Of a stretch of DNA of 64,000 bases, positions 38,893 through 48,351 are shown in pieces. Made by a program: the position numbers and the translations under genes. The notes under the pieces were generated by a model. It was given only the letters and a program-made list of their open reading frames with translations, was not told where the DNA came from and ran no database searches. The stretch spans positions 620,001-684,000 of the forward strand of contig CATOTH010000002.1 of assembly GCA_951813065.1 (NCBI GenBank). Reading direction: 5' to 3'. Position 1 is the stretch's first letter. Each line of letters starts with the position of its first letter. The stretch is from an uncultured Bryobacterales bacterium. Its GTDB lineage: Bacteria > Acidobacteriota > Terriglobia > Bryobacterales > UBA6623.

Positions 38893-39561
38893 ATGCGACG
38901 CTATGATCTCGTTTTTCTCGTGCTGGCGGGATTTTTCCTCGCCAGTTTGGTGCTGGCAAACGCGATTGTATTCAAGTTTGTCGACATTCCGCTGCCTCTC
39001 GTTGGACTCGTCACGATCAGTGCGGGAGTGCTTCCATATCCGGTCACGTTTCTCTGCACGGACCTCATCAGCGAGATGTACGGCAAGAAGCGCGCTAACG
39101 CGCTGGTGATCACGGGCTTCGTCATCAGCGTGTACATGCTGCTCCTCCTGCTGCTTGGCCGCGCGCTGCCCGTGTCGCACTTGCAGGACGAAGCGATCCA
39201 GGAGCACTACATGGCAGTCTTCGGCCAAAGTGCCCGCGCGATCTTCGGAAGCATGGTCGCGTACCTGCTGGCCCAACTCATCGACGTGCGGCTCTACCAC
39301 TTTTGGCGGAAGCTCACCAACGGCAAGCACCTCTGGCTTCGAAATAACGGCTCGACGTTGCTGAGTCAGCTGATCGACACGACCGCCGTCGTGATGATCC
39401 TGTTCTACGGTGTCTGGCCGCTACCTCAGATCGGGGCCGTCATCCTTGCGAGCTATGCGTACAAGTTGCTTGTCGCGGTTGCCGACACCCCCTTGATGTA
39501 CCTGGGAAAGTGGATGTTTCGGGATATCGAGGAGGAGTCCCGCGGCCAAGGACTGCTCTAA
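38893..39561 (+). CDS. Queuosine precursor transporter (YhhQ/DUF165 family)
   Basis: 222-aa inner-membrane protein with about six hydrophobic segments. FLVLAGFFLASLVLANAIVFKF and the VTFLCTDLISEMYGKKRA signature are typical of COG1738, which imports queuine precursors such as preQ1 or preQ0. The open frame extends upstream to 38239, but that part lies antisense to DUF1501. ATG 38893 is used. No other queuosine genes or preQ1 riboswitch were seen. Confidence 0.85.
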   Translation: MRRYDLVFLVLAGFFLASLVLANAIVFKFVDIPLPLVGLVTISAGVLPYPVTFLCTDLISEMYGKKRANALVITGFVISVYMLLLLLLGRALPVSHLQDEAIQEHYMAVFGQSARAIFGSMVAYLLAQLIDVRLYHFWRKLTNGKHLWLRNNGSTLLSQLIDTTAVVMILFYGVWPLPQIGAVILASYAYKLLVAVADTPLMYLGKWMFRDIEEESRGQGLL

Positions 39562-39587
39562 GGGGCCTCTGGGCTGGCGAAGAAGGC

Positions 39588-39893
39588 CTACGCCGTCTCG
39601 AGAACCCGCAGGGAAACGTCCTCGACCAAATGGCCCGCAATACGGCGGAATTCCGCCATGTGAGGTGCCCTGGAGTGCGCCTGCAGGGCGTCCATGCTGG
39701 CCCATTGCTCGACAATCGTGATCCGCCGGGGATCCTGTTCCTGGGCCTTCCAGCCAGTGTCGGCATCGAGGCAGGGCGTGTATCGCAGGCAGCCGTCTTC
39801 CGCCAGCACGTTGGGGACGTTTGCCTTGAAGAGGGCGGCGTATTCCTCAAGCGAGCCCTTCTTCACCCGGATCGAAGCAATCACGTGGATCAT
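39588..39893 (-). CDS. Antibiotic-biosynthesis monooxygenase-domain (ABM) protein
   Basis: 101-aa dimeric alpha-beta-barrel protein, a putative quinol monooxygenase like YgiN. MIHVIASIRVKKGSLEEYAALF, the GCLRYTPCLDAD segment with two Cys, and ITIVEQWASMDALQAHSRAPHM match the family. It is convergent with the transporter gene. Function is inferred only from the family. Confidence 0.8.
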   Translation of the reverse strand: MIHVIASIRVKKGSLEEYAALFKANVPNVLAEDGCLRYTPCLDADTGWKAQEQDPRRITIVEQWASMDALQAHSRAPHMAEFRRIAGHLVEDVSLRVLETA

Positions 39894-40103
39894 GTTGCCC
39901 TATTCTTGCATCGGGGCATCAGGTGGTCCTTGAGCGCACCGGTTTCTCAGAAATCCGTGAATCGCTTCGAGGCGCGAGGCTTGCCGTGGGTCTGCAGGGA
40001 ACGGTCACCGCTACCCCGTTTCTGGATCGATTTAGGGCTTCGGCCGCGATGGCCCCGGCTCTTGCCACCCGGACAAGCAGGCGCATCGGGTATCCTGACG
40101 GGG

Positions 40104-41408
40104 ATGAAACGGTTGCTGCTTCTGATCGCGATCATTGCCGGAGTTGGGATGGCGGGAGACAACTGGCCCCAATGGCGCGGTCCGAACCTGGACGGCACGA
40201 CCTCCGCGACCGGTCTGCCCGTCACTTGGAGCACGACCGAGAACGTAATCTGGAAGACCAAGCTTCCAAGCTGGGCCGCAGCGACGCCAATCATATGGGG
40301 CGACACCGTTTTCGTGACGTCCGCCGAGGAAGGTTCCAGCCTGAATCGTCCGAACTCCCGCCTGGCTGAAGGCGGAGACAGTGCCCGGGACAAGCTCTAC
40401 CTGATCGCGATCGATCGCGAGACCGGCGGAGTTCGCTGGCAGCGGTCGATAGGAACGGGCAATCGGATCGGCAACAAGCAGAACATGGCTTCGCCGTCGC
40501 CGGTCACCGACGGAGAGCACGTCTGGGTCGTCAACGGGAACGGCGAACTGCGGTGCTTCGATTTTGCTGGCAGCCAGGTCTGGATGCGCGAAATGCAGAA
40601 GGATTACGGCAAGTTCGGAGTCCAGTTCGGATACGCCTCGTCACCGCTGCTGCACCATGGTGTGCTGTACCTGCAGAATCTGCAGGGAATGTACACCGAC
40701 GATCCATCCTACGTTTTGGCGATTGACGCTGCGTCCGGCAAGACGATCTGGAAGGTGGACAGGCCGACTGACGGCCTGCACGAGACACCCGACTCCTACT
40801 CGACGGCGACTCTGGCCAGGGTCGCCGGCGAATTCATCCTGATCGTTTCCGGTGGGGGTTACGTGACCGGACACGATCTCAAGTCCGGGAAAGAGATTTG
40901 GCGGGCCGGTGGGCTGAACCCGGACAACGCGAGAAACTACCGCACGATCGCATCGTCGATTGTGGTTGGCGACATCGTTCTGGTACCTTCCCGCAGGCGA
41001 CCTTTCATCGCTTTCCGGACAGACGGAAAAGGTGATGTAACCGATTCCAAGAGACTCTGGTCGACTGAGTACGGGCCTGACGTACCGACGCCAACGAGCG
41101 ACGGCGAGAGGCTCTACATCATTGGCGACCGCGGCATCGTGCTTAACCTCAATGTGAGCGATGGGAGCACGGTCTGGGATCGCACTCGGATCGAGCCCGG
41201 CACCTACAGTGCCTCCCCATTGCTGGCCGATGGCAAGCTCTATGCCATCAGCGAAGACGGAACGACGACAGTGATGAAGGCCGGAGACGAGTTCGAAATC
41301 CTAGCCGTGAATCGACTGGGTGAGTACACTCTTGCGTCGCCGGCCGAAGCGGGGAACCGGATCTTCATCCGCACCGCCGAGTATCTGTACTGCATTGGCA
41401 TGCAGTGA
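40104..41408 (+). CDS. PQQ-like beta-propeller, exported
   Basis: A 434-aa protein. A signal peptide (MKRLLLLIAIIAGVGMAGDN) is followed by DNWPQWRGPNLDGTTSATGL, the start of the Acidobacteriota/Planctomycetes PQQ-like propeller family. Repeated WD/PQQ-type blades follow (VYFVTS/VLAIDAASGKTIWKVD style repeats), and no catalytic quinoprotein residues were identified. It is probably periplasmic and may be a BamB-like scaffold. The frame upstream of ATG 40104 runs to 39510 and is spurious. Confidence 0.82.
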   Translation: MKRLLLLIAIIAGVGMAGDNWPQWRGPNLDGTTSATGLPVTWSTTENVIWKTKLPSWAAATPIIWGDTVFVTSAEEGSSLNRPNSRLAEGGDSARDKLYLIAIDRETGGVRWQRSIGTGNRIGNKQNMASPSPVTDGEHVWVVNGNGELRCFDFAGSQVWMREMQKDYGKFGVQFGYASSPLLHHGVLYLQNLQGMYTDDPSYVLAIDAASGKTIWKVDRPTDGLHETPDSYSTATLARVAGEFILIVSGGGYVTGHDLKSGKEIWRAGGLNPDNARNYRTIASSIVVGDIVLVPSRRRPFIAFRTDGKGDVTDSKRLWSTEYGPDVPTPTSDGERLYIIGDRGIVLNLNVSDGSTVWDRTRIEPGTYSASPLLADGKLYAISEDGTTTVMKAGDEFEILAVNRLGEYTLASPAEAGNRIFIRTAEYLYCIGMQ

Positions 41409-41572
41409 CCGGGGCACGAGGAGTGCCTGACGAAGCGACCGGTCCGCCGATCAGCGGGCGGCGGGTCGTGTTGAGCGACGAGGCGGGAATCCCGCACGTC
41501 CGCGCAGTTTTCTGACGATCCTCGATTGACCGGGTGGGTTCAATCGGGACCGGACGTTGCAAGCCGCGGCCG

Positions 41573-42787
41573 TTAAGCCTCCGGGAATCCGTTTGTCGAA
41601 CGGCGGGAGCCCGGCTTGAGCGCCCGGTAAACCTTGGTGACCGCCCTGCCCGCGTCCGCGGCGTCGTCTTCCGATCCCATAAAGACTCTCATCGGGATCC
41701 AGAACGAATCCCGGGTCAATTGCTCGGCGACCGGGCACTGCAACGATCGGTGTGGCCACTCCCGGAACACTGGATTGGCATACAGCGGATGCGGATAGAA
41801 CGGCCTTACGGGCACGCCCTCCGATTGCATCGCTTCTACGAAACGGTCGCGGTCCGCTCCGAAGAGATCCTCGACTATCCGTCCAGGCACGATGTAGCGC
41901 GTCTGGGTCGCCGCTCCGGTCGGCGCTTTCTGCAAGGCGATTCCGTTGACCTCGCTGATCTCCTTTGCGAACCGCTTGAAATTGGTCGCCCGCAACTGGA
42001 TCTCGCGCGGCAGGCGCTCCAGTTGTGCCATCAGCAACGCAGCCTGGGGGGCGGTCATCCGAAGGTTGGTCCCGAGTTCGAAGTGCTCGAACCAGCCACC
42101 CGTCGACCGACGTCCCGCATTCGTGATCGAACGCGCTGATTCGGCCAGGCCCTCGTCGCTCGTGACTACCATTCCGCCCTCTCCGGCCGTCATTGCCTTC
42201 GAGTTCTGAAAGCTGAAGATCCCGGCGCTGCCAAGCCCGCCCGCCCGCGTTCCGTACCACTCGGCACCGTGTGCGTGGGCAGCGTCCTCCAGGAGCCTCA
42301 CGCCTGTCGACGAGGCAATGTCCGTGAGCCGGTCCATCTCCGCCACGACTCCGCCGAAATGCACGGGAATGATCGCCCGGGTCTTTTCGGAAACAGCTTC
42401 TGCCGCCTGGGCGCAGTCAATATTGAAGCTCTCGGCATCGACATCCACAAACACCGGCTCAGCCCCCACCCGGCTCACGGCGGTGGCAGTGGCGATGAAG
42501 CTGTGGGCGGGTACGATCACTTCGTCCCCTTTGCCAATGCCGGCTGCATGCAACGCCAGTTCGAGCGCCATCGATCCGCTGGAGACCGCGATACCGAACC
42601 GCGCATCGTGGAACTGGGCGAAGATTTCCGCGAAGGACCGAACGGTCGGATTCTCGCCGCCCCAGGAACCGCTCTCGAGCACCTCGCGCATCCGGTCGAG
42701 GTCGCCCGGGCCGAGACGGGGCCAATCCGGATAGCCGTTTCGACGAATCGGCGGGCCGCCGAACAGGGCCAACTTCTGCGAGGCCAT
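41573..42787 (-). CDS. DegT/DnrJ/EryC1/StrS-family PLP aminotransferase
   Basis: 404-aa PLP enzyme. VSSGSMALELAL binds the phosphate (about 68-79), EDAAHAHGA carries Asp168, and the PLP lysine Lys197 is in FSFQNSKAMTAGEGG. A late RYIVPGR region and HRSLQCPVAEQL follow. Members convert keto-sugar nucleotides to amino sugars for O-antigen or antibiotics, or act in 3-amino-5-hydroxybenzoate synthesis. Sugar-pathway context is weak here. Confidence 0.85.
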   Translation of the reverse strand: MASQKLALFGGPPIRRNGYPDWPRLGPGDLDRMREVLESGSWGGENPTVRSFAEIFAQFHDARFGIAVSSGSMALELALHAAGIGKGDEVIVPAHSFIATATAVSRVGAEPVFVDVDAESFNIDCAQAAEAVSEKTRAIIPVHFGGVVAEMDRLTDIASSTGVRLLEDAAHAHGAEWYGTRAGGLGSAGIFSFQNSKAMTAGEGGMVVTSDEGLAESARSITNAGRRSTGGWFEHFELGTNLRMTAPQAALLMAQLERLPREIQLRATNFKRFAKEISEVNGIALQKAPTGAATQTRYIVPGRIVEDLFGADRDRFVEAMQSEGVPVRPFYPHPLYANPVFREWPHRSLQCPVAEQLTRDSFWIPMRVFMGSEDDAADAGRAVTKVYRALKPGSRRSTNGFPEA

Positions 42788-43030
42788 GCCCCAGTTTAGC
42801 GGGGCGCGACGAGGGCTCCAGACACTCTGAGGGCACGGCTTGCACTCGGGACCGTCCGCCAGTCTTCAGCCCGAAGTCACCCTGCCAGCTGGCCGCAGGG
42901 AGCAATCCGTCGGGCTCTTGGAGATACCCGACCGGGCCTCGCCGGCCGCGCGGATTCTTGCCGCCGCTACCGGCCGAAGCCGCGCCGGCCTGCCGCTCTG
43001 TTACTGTATCGGCTGAGGTTCTCGCGAGCG

Positions 43031-43681
43031 ATGGCCAAGCAAGACGTCTTGAATACCATCCTGAATTCGGGCATCATTCCGATCGTCCGCACCGACACTG
43101 CGGAACACGCACTGGACGCGATCAAGGTGATCCATGGTGCGGGTATCCCAGTGCTGGAGGTCACCATGACTGTACCGGGAGCGCTCAAGATCCTTGAGAA
43201 AGCTTGCGACGAGTTCGGCGACAGCCTAATTCTGGGTGCGGGAACGGTGCTGGATGCCACGACTGCACGACACTGCATGCTGGCCGGTGCCGAGTTCTGC
43301 GTAACGCCTTCCCTAGACGTCGAAACCATCGAAATCTGCAATCGCTACTCGAAGTGCGTGGTTCCGGGCGCTCTGACTCCGACCGAGATCATGACGGCCT
43401 GGAACGCCGGGGCGACACTAGTCAAGGTCTTTCCGGTCGGTGCGCTGGGAGGACCGAGATACATCAAGGCGTTGAAGGCGCCCCTGCCGCAAGTGCCGCT
43501 GGTCCCCACGGGCGGTGTGAATCTGAGGAACGCTTCCGCTTTCTTCGAGGCCGGAGCCAGCGCGGTCGCGGTTGGCTCCGAGCTTGTGAACAAGCACTGG
43601 CTGGTCGACTGCCAGTTCGAGCGTATCGAGACGGCGGCACGGGGCTTTCTCGATATCGTGGCCGAGTCGCGCGCGGCCTAG
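43031..43681 (+). CDS. eda: KDPG/KHG aldolase
   Basis: 216-aa class I aldolase of the Entner-Doudoroff route: 2-keto-3-deoxy-6-phosphogluconate to pyruvate and glyceraldehyde 3-phosphate. Schiff-base Lys132 in ATLVKVFPVG, Glu43 in LEVTMT, IIPIVR (15-20), and PTGGVNL are intact. The partner edd is not in the window (the nearby ilvD is the branched-chain enzyme by its motifs). The heptosyltransferase ATG begins right after its stop codon. Confidence 0.9.
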   Translation: MAKQDVLNTILNSGIIPIVRTDTAEHALDAIKVIHGAGIPVLEVTMTVPGALKILEKACDEFGDSLILGAGTVLDATTARHCMLAGAEFCVTPSLDVETIEICNRYSKCVVPGALTPTEIMTAWNAGATLVKVFPVGALGGPRYIKALKAPLPQVPLVPTGGVNLRNASAFFEAGASAVAVGSELVNKHWLVDCQFERIETAARGFLDIVAESRAA

Positions 43682-44713
43682 ATGTCGCCTGCAGGCGAGC
43701 CGGTTCTTGCGCAACTGGGCGCCGCGTCCTCGATTGTCTTGGTGCGCCTGCGATCGCTCGGCGACACCGTGCTGGCAACGCCCGCGTTCACGATGCTCCG
43801 TCGGGCGGTGCCCAATGCGGTCATCCATGTCGTGATGGATCGGAAGTTCGCCGGTGTGCTGGCAGGCAATCCCGACATCGACGGGGTTCTGGAGGCCAGC
43901 GCACCCGCAGGGGCATTGGCCAAGGCCGGCCTGGTGCGCCGGATACGCGCCCTGCGACCCGGGCTCTGCGTTGACATGCATGGCGGATCCACCGCCGCGT
44001 GGCTGACGGCCCTTTCGGGAGCGCGCTGGCGCGCGGGATCGGCTCACTTCCGGCACTCGTGGGCCTATAACGAACGGATTCCGCGAGCCCAGGAAGTGCT
44101 TCGGCGCCCGCCCGCCTCGACAGTGCACACCGCCGAGCACCATGCGGCGATGATGATCCATCTGGGTGTGCCCGATGACGAGATTCCTCCGGCCCGGCTC
44201 GATGCCGAGCCGGCCTCGGACTGGCCTGGCTACGCCGTCCTTCACGTCGGCGCCGCGTACCACACAAAGCGGTGGGCGGTGGAGCATTTTCGAGCCGTCG
44301 CCACGGAAATCAAGCGCGTCCACGGGCTGGAGGCGGTCTTCGTCGCGGGATCTGGCGACACGGTTCCAGAGGACCGGCTTTCGGGTTTCGAAATCCGGGC
44401 TGGGCTCTCCCTCGCCGCCTTGAAATCGCTGCTTGCGGGGGCAGAGCTATTCGTCGGCAACGACTCGGGCCCGGCTCACGTTGCGGCCGCGTTCGGGGTT
44501 CCCTGCGTGGTCATTTTCGGATCGTCCGACTCGGCCGTCTGGCATCCATGGAAGACGGCGCACAGAGTCGTCGAGACCGATTGGGACTGCAAGCCCTGCC
44601 CTGGTGACCGGTGCTACGCTTTCGACGAGCCCCGCTGCATCCTCTCCGTCGAGCCGGGGGCAGTCTTGCTAGCCGTGGCCGACTTGTTGGCGGATTCCAG
44701 GGGCGCTACCTGA
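43682..44713 (+). CDS. Glycosyltransferase family 9 (heptosyltransferase-like)
   Basis: 343-aa GT-B glycosyltransferase of LPS core synthesis. The N domain starts SIVLVRLRSLGDTVLATPAF (about 17-36). The C domain has VLHVGAAYHTKRWAVEHF and the nucleotide-sugar site FVGNDSGPAHVAAAFGVP (about 257-274), then FGSSDSAVWHPW. It is fused to the end of eda without spacing, so co-transcribed. It overlaps the convergent metW by eight bases. Confidence 0.85.
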   Translation: MSPAGEPVLAQLGAASSIVLVRLRSLGDTVLATPAFTMLRRAVPNAVIHVVMDRKFAGVLAGNPDIDGVLEASAPAGALAKAGLVRRIRALRPGLCVDMHGGSTAAWLTALSGARWRAGSAHFRHSWAYNERIPRAQEVLRRPPASTVHTAEHHAAMMIHLGVPDDEIPPARLDAEPASDWPGYAVLHVGAAYHTKRWAVEHFRAVATEIKRVHGLEAVFVAGSGDTVPEDRLSGFEIRAGLSLAALKSLLAGAELFVGNDSGPAHVAAAFGVPCVVIFGSSDSAVWHPWKTAHRVVETDWDCKPCPGDRCYAFDEPRCILSVEPGAVLLAVADLLADSRGAT

Positions 44714-45329
44714 GCAAGTAAACGGCAGAATCTGCGCGCATGTTGGGCCAACCCTGGACCCGCTTGCCTTGCCGCAGGAAGTAGGCGTTCTCGGCCCACA
44801 TGCCCTCTGTTTGCAGCAGGACTTCGAAGTCCAGGATCGTCAGGACCCGAATGTTCGGGGAGTCGTACCAGTCATACGGCAGGTGCGCAGTCGTCGGCGC
44901 TCTCCCCTTGCAGAGCAGGGAAAGCCTCACGGACCAATGGCCGAAGTTGGGGAACGCCACAATGACCCGCCGGCCAACGCGCCGCATCTCTCGCAACAAC
45001 TCGAGCGGTTTCTGCACGACCTGCAGCGTCTGGCTGAGAATCACGTAGTCGAAGCACGAATCCGGGTAGTCGGCCAAGCCCTTGTTGATATCGCCTTGGT
45101 ACACCGAGAGCCCGAGTTCCACGCAGCGCCTGACCTTGTCCGGGGAGATTTCGACACCGCGGCCCTGAACGCCCTTGTGCTGTTCCAGCCATGCGAGCAG
45201 ATCGCCCTCTCCGCAACCCAGATCGAGCACGCGCGAGCGCTCCTCGATCAGGTCCGACATGATCTGGTAGTCCTTTCTGGACAACAGGTTCGGTACTAGC
45301 GGCAGATCTTTGGCCTCAACGACGGGCAT
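44706..45329 (-). CDS. metW: MetW-like methionine biosynthesis methyltransferase
   Basis: 207-aa protein. VLDLGCGEGDLLAWL (motif I, about 34-48), GVEISPDKVRRCVE, LSVYQGDINKGL, and DYVILSQTLQVV are the MetW family signature. It usually partners MetX for homoserine activation, but no metX is next to it here. ATG 45329 follows AGGGGAG, with a TATAAT-like box at 45350-45345. It lies apart from the EEP-family gene upstream. Confidence 0.88.
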   Translation of the reverse strand: MPVVEAKDLPLVPNLLSRKDYQIMSDLIEERSRVLDLGCGEGDLLAWLEQHKGVQGRGVEISPDKVRRCVELGLSVYQGDINKGLADYPDSCFDYVILSQTLQVVQKPLELLREMRRVGRRVIVAFPNFGHWSVRLSLLCKGRAPTTAHLPYDWYDSPNIRVLTILDFEVLLQTEGMWAENAYFLRQGKRVQGWPNMRADSAVYLLR

Positions 45330-45398
45330 CGAATACTCCCCTGCATTATATGTTCGCCCCCGGTCCGGAAGGCTTCGAGCAGTCCGTCGGGCTTTGCC

Positions 45399-46634
45399 TC
45401 AGGACGATCGCGTCCGCGCCTCTGGCACCACGTCGATACCGATCGCATCGTGATCGGATAATGGTGGTTCGCGGCCCTCGCGGAACTCGTGCAGGACCAC
45501 CGGCGCGTCGGTCTGCAAATCGCGCGATGCGAACCAGTCAATCTTCAGGGGGCATTTTCCGTCAAACTCCCGCAAGGCCCAGCGGATGAAGTCGAAACAC
45601 CAAGCGGGCACCCACTCGCGGAGATTCTGATGGGTCTTGGCGTCGTCAACGTCGTACGAGGTGGTTCGTTCGTCGAGCAGGTTCGGTCCGCGCCAATCGA
45701 ATCCGTGCTGGTCGAGCAGTCGGAAGAGCTCCCGCTCGAAGAATGTGTAGGGTCGCAGGAAGTGGTTGCGGATCGTGTTTCGAGCGCCAAGCATGACGCG
45801 CACCCAGTAGCCCACGATGGCGGTAAATGCGCGCGAGGAGTTGAACGTCGTCGTGTTCCAGTCCCCGCCGATCAATGCCGGCCCGGTGGGCGGCAGGCCC
45901 TCGATCACCGCTGCCATCTGGTTCCGACGGTGGCCCTGGCTCGACTGAGCGTCCAAGTGCACGGAGCAGACCGTGACCTTAAGGCCAGCGAGGTCGATCT
46001 CGGCGACAACGGCGGTCTGTTGTCCGAGCCGCTTCTCGCGCCCGCGCATCTTGTCCCTGCCGTTACCGATCGCAATGGACCGGGGGTTGAGAATCGGGTA
46101 GCGGCTGAGGATTGCGTTTCCGTGGAGGCCTAGTTCGTTATCGCCAGCCACTGCGCTCTCGATTCCCGCGCCCTTGGACAGGTTCAGGTAGCACGGCGCG
46201 AAGGCGTAGTCCAGACCGAGTTCGCGGGCGAGTTCGCGGGCGACGTTGCGGTTGTCCGAGCGTGCCATGCCAACGTCGGTTTCCGTGAGCAGAAAGACGT
46301 CTGCCGACGAGAGGTAGGGGTGGCTGCGCAACTCGGCAAGCTGGCCCTCGTACTCGATTCCCCGTTCGAGGTTCCACGCCACGACGCGGTATGCCTGTCT
46401 GGTCGGTCTTGCCGCCATAGCGAACCTGCCTGTTTCAATCGACTCCAGGACCCTGTCGGCGAGGGGCTTGAGCTCTCGGTAGTCCGGGCAGGCGAGTAGC
46501 TCGGCTGTCGACCGGCAACGCGCCAGGGCCTCGAATCTCGGGCGCAGACGATCCTTGACGATCCGCTCAATTTCCGCCCAATCGCGGCATCCGTGTGCCT
46601 CGACCAGGTCTGTCCCGCTCTGCTGGGGTGCCAA
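45399..46634 (-). CDS. Endonuclease/exonuclease/phosphatase (EEP) fold protein
   Basis: 411-aa protein. The N-terminal 90 residues are helical and unassigned. The EEP core runs from about 95: RVVAWNLERG (metal-binding Asn), LTETDVGMARSDNRN, TVCSVHLDAQSSQGH, LIGGDWNTT, and SDHDAIGIDV close the active site. It could cut a nucleic acid or a phosphodiester. TTG is the only reasonable start upstream of the conserved part. No partner is visible. Confidence 0.75.
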   Translation of the reverse strand: MAPQQSGTDLVEAHGCRDWAEIERIVKDRLRPRFEALARCRSTAELLACPDYRELKPLADRVLESIETGRFAMAARPTRQAYRVVAWNLERGIEYEGQLAELRSHPYLSSADVFLLTETDVGMARSDNRNVARELARELGLDYAFAPCYLNLSKGAGIESAVAGDNELGLHGNAILSRYPILNPRSIAIGNGRDKMRGREKRLGQQTAVVAEIDLAGLKVTVCSVHLDAQSSQGHRRNQMAAVIEGLPPTGPALIGGDWNTTTFNSSRAFTAIVGYWVRVMLGARNTIRNHFLRPYTFFERELFRLLDQHGFDWRGPNLLDERTTSYDVDDAKTHQNLREWVPAWCFDFIRWALREFDGKCPLKIDWFASRDLQTDAPVVLHEFREGREPPLSDHDAIGIDVVPEARTRSS

Positions 46635-47025
46635 CTTTCATTATCGATGTGGCTTGATGCGCGAACGCCAGGTCAGGTGTCCAGGGTGGCAGCGCTCCGT
46701 GGCCGGATCCGTACACGAAGACCACGCAAAGCGCGACATCCCTTGTTTGTTCGGATTCATGACAGCACTTGAAACTGGCTCCAGGCGGTCTCCGCATCGT
46801 TTGCTGGAGTCGATGACACCTCCGCGCTCGGCGGTGGGTCCTCAACGCAGCCGCAAGTCGGCTCTCCACAGCCATCGGCTGTGATCCGGCGCGGACGGTG
46901 CAACTGCACTTGCGGATCATCCCGGCTACAGCGCCCCCTGCGGGGGCAGCACCAGCCGATACGTTTCGTTCATTGATTGACAACTGGTTGGACGCAGTCT
47001 GCCTCAATCTTGCCAATGCAGAGTT
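46635..47025. other. Non-coding left part of the accessory island
   Basis: About 390 bases without a credible gene. It contains a GC hairpin GCCCCC-TGC-GGGGGC at 46933-46947. Open frames across it have mixed, unconvincing composition. Nothing else is recognised before the vapBC promoter. Confidence 0.45.
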
Positions 47026-47054
47026 TTGACTATTTGGATTGACCATGATAGATT
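47026..47054 (+). promoter_or_regulatory. Sigma70 promoter of the toxin-antitoxin operon
   Basis: TTGACT (47026-47031), exactly 17 bases, TAGATT (47049-47054). The predicted start of transcription lies about 10 bases before the antitoxin ATG at 47071, which argues against the longer TTG-started frame at 47026. Confidence 0.65.
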
Positions 47055-47070
47055 CGGGTTCGTGGAATCC

Positions 47071-47304
47071 ATGTCCATCTCCAAGTTCAAGGCGACTTGT
47101 CTCGCGGTATTGAAGCAGGTCCGCAATACCGGCCAGCCGGTTCGCGTAACGCGGTTCGGCGTGGCAATCGCGGATGTTGTTCCGCCAAACCCGCCCGAGC
47201 GGCCCGGAGACTGGCTGGGCTCGATGGCCGGCACCGCGCGGATCGTGGGCGACATTACCGTTCCGACCAGCGAGTTGGTCGATTGGGACGCGGAGCGCGA
47301 ATGA
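47071..47304 (+). CDS. Phd/YefM-type antitoxin
   Basis: 77-aa antitoxin. MSISKFKATCLAVLKQV and the TGQPVRVTRFGVAIADVVP core resemble the Phd/YefM DNA-binding fold. The C-terminal toxin-binding tail is acidic (TSELVDWDAERE). It would repress its own promoter and neutralise the PIN toxin; its stop overlaps the toxin start (ATGA), a standard coupling. Confidence 0.85.
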   Translation: MSISKFKATCLAVLKQVRNTGQPVRVTRFGVAIADVVPPNPPERPGDWLGSMAGTARIVGDITVPTSELVDWDAERE

Positions 47305-47696
47305 GGCTGCTGCTCGATACGCATATTTGGCTCTGGAGCGTCTTGGATCCGTCCAAGCTTGGCCGCCTGGTCAGAGAGGCACTCCTGGACGGCAACTCGG
47401 AGCTATGGCTTTCCTCGATCTCGCTGTGGGAGCTTTCAGTCCTGGCCGAGAAGGGGAGATTCGTGGTACGCGGCGGCCTTTGGAACTGGATTGACGCTGC
47501 CCGGCGCTCCGCGCCAATCCGTGAGGCGCCACTTACAGGAGAAATCGTCCGTGCATTGGATCGAGTCGAGGTTTCTCACAGGGATCCTGCCGACCGATTC
47601 CTGGCTGCTACTGCCGCCGTGCTGGATCTGCGCCTCGTGACTTCAGATTCCAAGCTGTTGTCTGGGCATGGCTTCAAGGTACTCGAGAATCACTGA
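47301..47696 (+). CDS. PIN-domain toxin (VapC type)
   Basis: 131-aa ribonuclease toxin. The acidic quartet is visible: Asp6 in LLLDTHIWLW, Glu44 in SLWELSVL, Asp95 (HRDPADRF) with Asp98, and Asp116 in VTSDSKLL. PIN toxins cut tRNA or rRNA. It is paired with the antitoxin immediately upstream and both look intact. Confidence 0.87.
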   Translation: MRLLLDTHIWLWSVLDPSKLGRLVREALLDGNSELWLSSISLWELSVLAEKGRFVVRGGLWNWIDAARRSAPIREAPLTGEIVRALDRVEVSHRDPADRFLAATAAVLDLRLVTSDSKLLSGHGFKVLENH

Positions 47697-47946
47697 CCTG
47701 GAACTGCGGAATGAGATCCTTGCATGGCCTATTCTTGGCATGCCATGCCTGCCATGCGGACTACCGCAGGTCAGGAATGGTGGATACTCGAATCCGGTGA
47801 ATCTCGTCGCGTCCGTCCGGATCACCGCCACACAGCAGTAGTGGCAATAGCGCCCTGACTCCACACAGATACGCGCCGAATCCGACTGCTATATTTCCGA
47901 CTAGTCGATACGCGCGGTGAGTTGGAAAGGTGTGGGGGAGAGAACT

Positions 47947-48331
47947 ATGGTGCAGTTTGGTGAACTGGAGGACGTCAAGTTGCGGGAGGTTTGGGGACAT
48001 GAGGCGCACGACTTCACTCCCTGGCTGGCCTCGAACATAGAACGACTCTCCAGCGCGATCGGCATTCCAATGGATTTGGAGGGCACGGAAGTTGCAGTCG
48101 AGCAATTCTCAGCGGACATTGTCGCCCGCAACCCCGCGGATGGTAGGTGAGTGCTAATCGAAAACCAGTCGGAATGCTCCGACTACGCGCATCTGGGGCA
48201 GATTCTTGCCTATTTCGTCGGCGTTCGGGCACAGACCGTCATTTGGGTCGCGCGGAACTTTGCTGAGGCACACCGGTCGGCGATCCGATGGTTGAATGAC
48301 CACACGGTCGATCCACTTGCATTCTTTGCTG
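47947..48331 (+). pseudogene. DUF4268/PD-(D/E)XK-like protein, 5' fragment (nonsense codon plus IS insertion)
   Basis: ATG 47947, preceded by GGGGGAG, begins a 67-residue frame that stops at TGA 48148-48150. The same frame continues directly after the TGA as VLIENQ and on to DPLAFF at the insertion site. SADIVARNPADGR (about 56-67) and VLIENQ read like the acidic and Glu-x-Gln parts of a PD-(D/E)XK nuclease core. The 3' half lies at 50903-51447, beyond the IS. Without the 2571 inserted bases (IS plus one 8-bp copy of the duplication) the two parts make an exact 930-base frame (309 residues plus stop, counting the TGA as a codon). Confidence 0.9.
48324..48331. repeat. Target-site duplication, left copy
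   Basis: CTTTGCTG immediately left of the IS66 element. An identical copy lies at 50895-50902 on the right. The 8-bp length is characteristic of IS66. Confidence 0.95.
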
Positions 48332-48351
48332 GTAACTGCTCAGGCCCCTTC
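48332..48351. repeat. IS66 left terminal inverted repeat
   Basis: GTAACTGCTCAGGCCCCTTC; its exact reverse complement forms 50875-50894. Confidence 0.95.

Noticed and set aside
46567-47046. Minus-strand 159-aa frame near the vapBC promoter
   Set aside because: Low-complexity composition, no motif, overlaps the promoter and EEP gene start.
47026-47070. Longer antitoxin start at TTG 47026
   Set aside because: It coincides with the -35 box; translation from a site upstream of the predicted transcript start is unlikely.
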